Shown here: positions 18,141 to 19,896 of the stretch, in pieces
Numbering within the stretch: position 1 is the first letter of the stretch
Layout of the letters: each line of letters opens with the position of its first letter
From: Pleurotus ostreatus/Saccharomyces cerevisiae fusant
Lineage: Eukaryota; Opisthokonta
DNA: 19,896 nucleotides
Assembly: GCA_024196135.1 (NCBI GenBank)
Contig: JAMQCK010000569.1
Coordinates: 1 to 19,896 of the forward strand
Direction: 5' to 3'
The notes under the pieces: model-generated
Told to the model about the DNA's origin: nothing
Seen by the model: the letters and a program-made list of their open reading frames with translations, nothing else
Databases searched by the model: none
Translations under genes and position numbers: made by a program

Positions 18141-19896
18141 TTATCCAGTCGCGGCCTGGGCACCCTTCTGCTGCCCACCGCCGCGGCCGGGGTCCCACTT
18201 CTGCTGCACGGGGGCAGGAGGGACGTAGGTATCCGCCGGAGGGTCGTACAGCGCCTCGTCGTCGTACCCCTCGTCCTCTTCCTCCTCCCTCCCCTTGCCA
18301 CGCGCGTTCGCGCCGTGCGCCGGCCCACAGGCAGCCGCACACGCGCGCGCCCCCGCCCCCCACCGCCTCCGCAGGATCTTCTTCCGGTTCCGGATCGCCC
18401 GTCTGTACTCCGCCTCGTCCCCATAGAACAGCTCGTACTCGCAGAACGGGCACACCCACTCGTCCGCCGGATTGATCAGCGCGCCCTTCCCAATACCCTT
18501 ACTCAGGAAGTTGATCGGCACGTTCTCGTCCTGCGGCGTGCTGCTCGCAGCGTGGTGCCCGCCGCCGGACGAGTGCGGCAGGCGCGAGGGCACGTAGTTG
18601 CGCAGGTGGTGCGGGTTCGACGCGTTCGCGAGCGCAGAGCGCTTCTTCTTCTTGCCCTTCGCCGGCTTCGCGGGCGGGGTGCCGGCCTGCGGGGGGAGCG
18701 CGAGGAACTCGGCCTTCTGGTCGCCGCCCGCGCCGCTCTTCTTCGTCGTGCGCATGCGCGACTTGCGATCGCGGTCGCCCGGAGGGGCAGTGGCGCCCTG
18801 GCGGCGCGAGGCGAGCGCCATCTTGTTGGCCTGGGCTGCCTTGCTCGCCTGCCGCGCGAGCTCGGCCTCGAAGCGTGCGCGCAGCGCGTTCACCTCTTCC
18901 TTGGTTGTGATCAAGCGTTCGGCAGCTGGAGAGACGAAGAAAGGAGGGAAAAAAGGTAAGTAGCTGCCGATCTCATGTGCGCGAGCACTCACTAGCGCTC
19001 GGGCACTTGTATGAAAAGTCACACGTAGGAAAAGGCGCTGCATCGGGGTGACGAAGCGCGACGTTCGCCCGCGCACGCCGCGCCTCGCGCACACGAGCAC
19101 GCTTCGACTTGCGCGTCTTGAGGGGTTCGAGGGTGTGCTGAACGTCATCGGAAGGACCAGTAGTGGTTGTCGTCGTATTAGCGCCGGTGAGCAGCGACGA
19201 TGCTGCACCACCTAGATAGCCAGACGCGCCCGAGCCCAATGGCCAGCTTGCCTCAAGCGCTTGATCGAGAGCTTGTGCATCCCCCTGGGAAAGTGCACCG
19301 AGCACGGCGGTGAGCTGGCGCTTGCGCGTCCTGAGCATGTCTTTATGCTGCAGCCCCGCAAGCGTGACCAGACTGAGCGTCCTTCCAAGCCGCGCACGCT
19401 TATTAGCTGTGCGCGTGAGGCGCTTCGTGAGCGCACTGAGCGTCGTCGCTGCCGTATTGGTATCAAGCGCTGCCGCGCTCGGTGGCACGCCGATCGTGGC
19501 AAACGAATATTGTGGCGGCGGCTGGTCCACGGGCGGCGCCTGTGGCGCGCCCTGCGCCGCCGCGGAGGCGAGCTGCGACGCCCCGTGGAGCCCCCCGCGG
19601 TCGTGATCGGGATCGTCCTCGCCACCGGAGAGGCCAGCCTTGGGCACCTTGCGCTTCTTCGTGTTCCCGGGCTGCTGCAGGTGATCGATGTAGTCGCCCT
19701 CGGACGGATCGTCGTCCGCCTCGCGCGGGGCGGCGCCCGGGTCGTGCGCGCGCAGATTCGCGGCGCCGGGCGCGAAGTACGCCGCGTCGCCGTCCTGGGG
19801 CAGGTCGGGCGGGGCGGGCGGCATGGGGGAGCCGCCCTCGGGGGTCGCGCCCTCGGCTGGGCTGGTGCGGCGGCGCTTGGGGAGCGGCTTGACGCG
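18141..19896 (-). CDS. Unidentified nuclear-looking protein with CPFC motif (5' partial)
   Basis: The frame is open to the right edge, and 562 residues are visible from exons 19896-18993 and 18925-18141, joined across a 67-nt intron (GTGAGTG...CTCCAG). The visible start is basic (RVKPLPKRRRTSP, NLS-like), followed by an acidic and Pro/Ala-rich stretch. A helical basic region comes next (ALTKRLTRTANKRARLGRTL, with GLQHKDMLRTRKRQLTAVLG). The intron lies next to TCDFSYKCPSA. After a coiled-coil-like segment (EEVNALRARFEAELARQASK) and a Lys-rich tract comes the most domain-like block, ADEWVCPFCEYELFYGDEAE followed by YRRAIRNRKKILRRR, with Cys at visible residues 460 and 463. It looks like half of a zinc-binding knuckle with a basic helix. 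The C-terminus is acidic, then Gly/Gln-rich. I do not recognise the family. A chromatin or nucleic-acid role is only an inference from composition. Confidence 0.82.

Overview
The window looks like nuclear DNA of a basidiomycete fungus, probably a mushroom-forming agaricomycete. The reasons are GC-rich coding sequence, many very short introns (mostly 49-67 nt, with GTGAGT, GTGCGT or GTACGT-type donors and YAG acceptors), two divergent F-box genes, a fungal-specific FunK1-type kinase gene, and a Sec72-like TPR protein. No transposon, CRISPR array or bacterial-type operon was seen.

Layout. On the + strand, the 3' part of a Ded1/DDX3 DEAD-box helicase gene runs in from the left edge to 1582. All other protein genes lie on the - strand. 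They are an F-box protein with a leucine-rich C-terminus (2683-4144, 2 exons); a second, unrelated F-box protein (4822-7035, 4 exons, 681 aa); a FunK1 kinase gene carrying an in-frame TGA (7421-9554 or slightly beyond); an Sds3-like subunit of the Sin3 histone deacetylase complex (9989-10900); a GPHRRDD-repeat low-complexity protein (11014-11868, possibly the N-terminal part of the Sds3 gene); a Sec72-like TPR protein (12547-13617, 5 exons, 281 aa); a GATA zinc-finger transcription factor (14591-17205, 3 exons, 793 aa); and a 5'-truncated conserved-looking protein of unknown function with a CPFC motif (18141 to the right edge). A tRNA-Cys(GCA) gene sits on the + strand at 13727-13799, divergent from the Sec72-like gene.

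Exon joins were made by hand from splice consensus, reading-frame phase and family resemblance. For the second F-box gene, the Sec72-like gene, the GATA gene and the right-edge gene the summed exon length is an exact multiple of three with a single open frame. The genes are a typical mix of housekeeping functions (translation initiation, ER translocation, chromatin, transcription) and fast-evolving fungal families (F-box, FunK1), and they do not form an obvious pathway or cluster. I found no convincing new multi-gene system. The points most worth checking are the nonsense codon in an otherwise intact FunK1 gene, the one-gene-or-two question at the Sds3 locus, the periodic low-complexity repeats in two proteins, and the unidentified right-edge protein.
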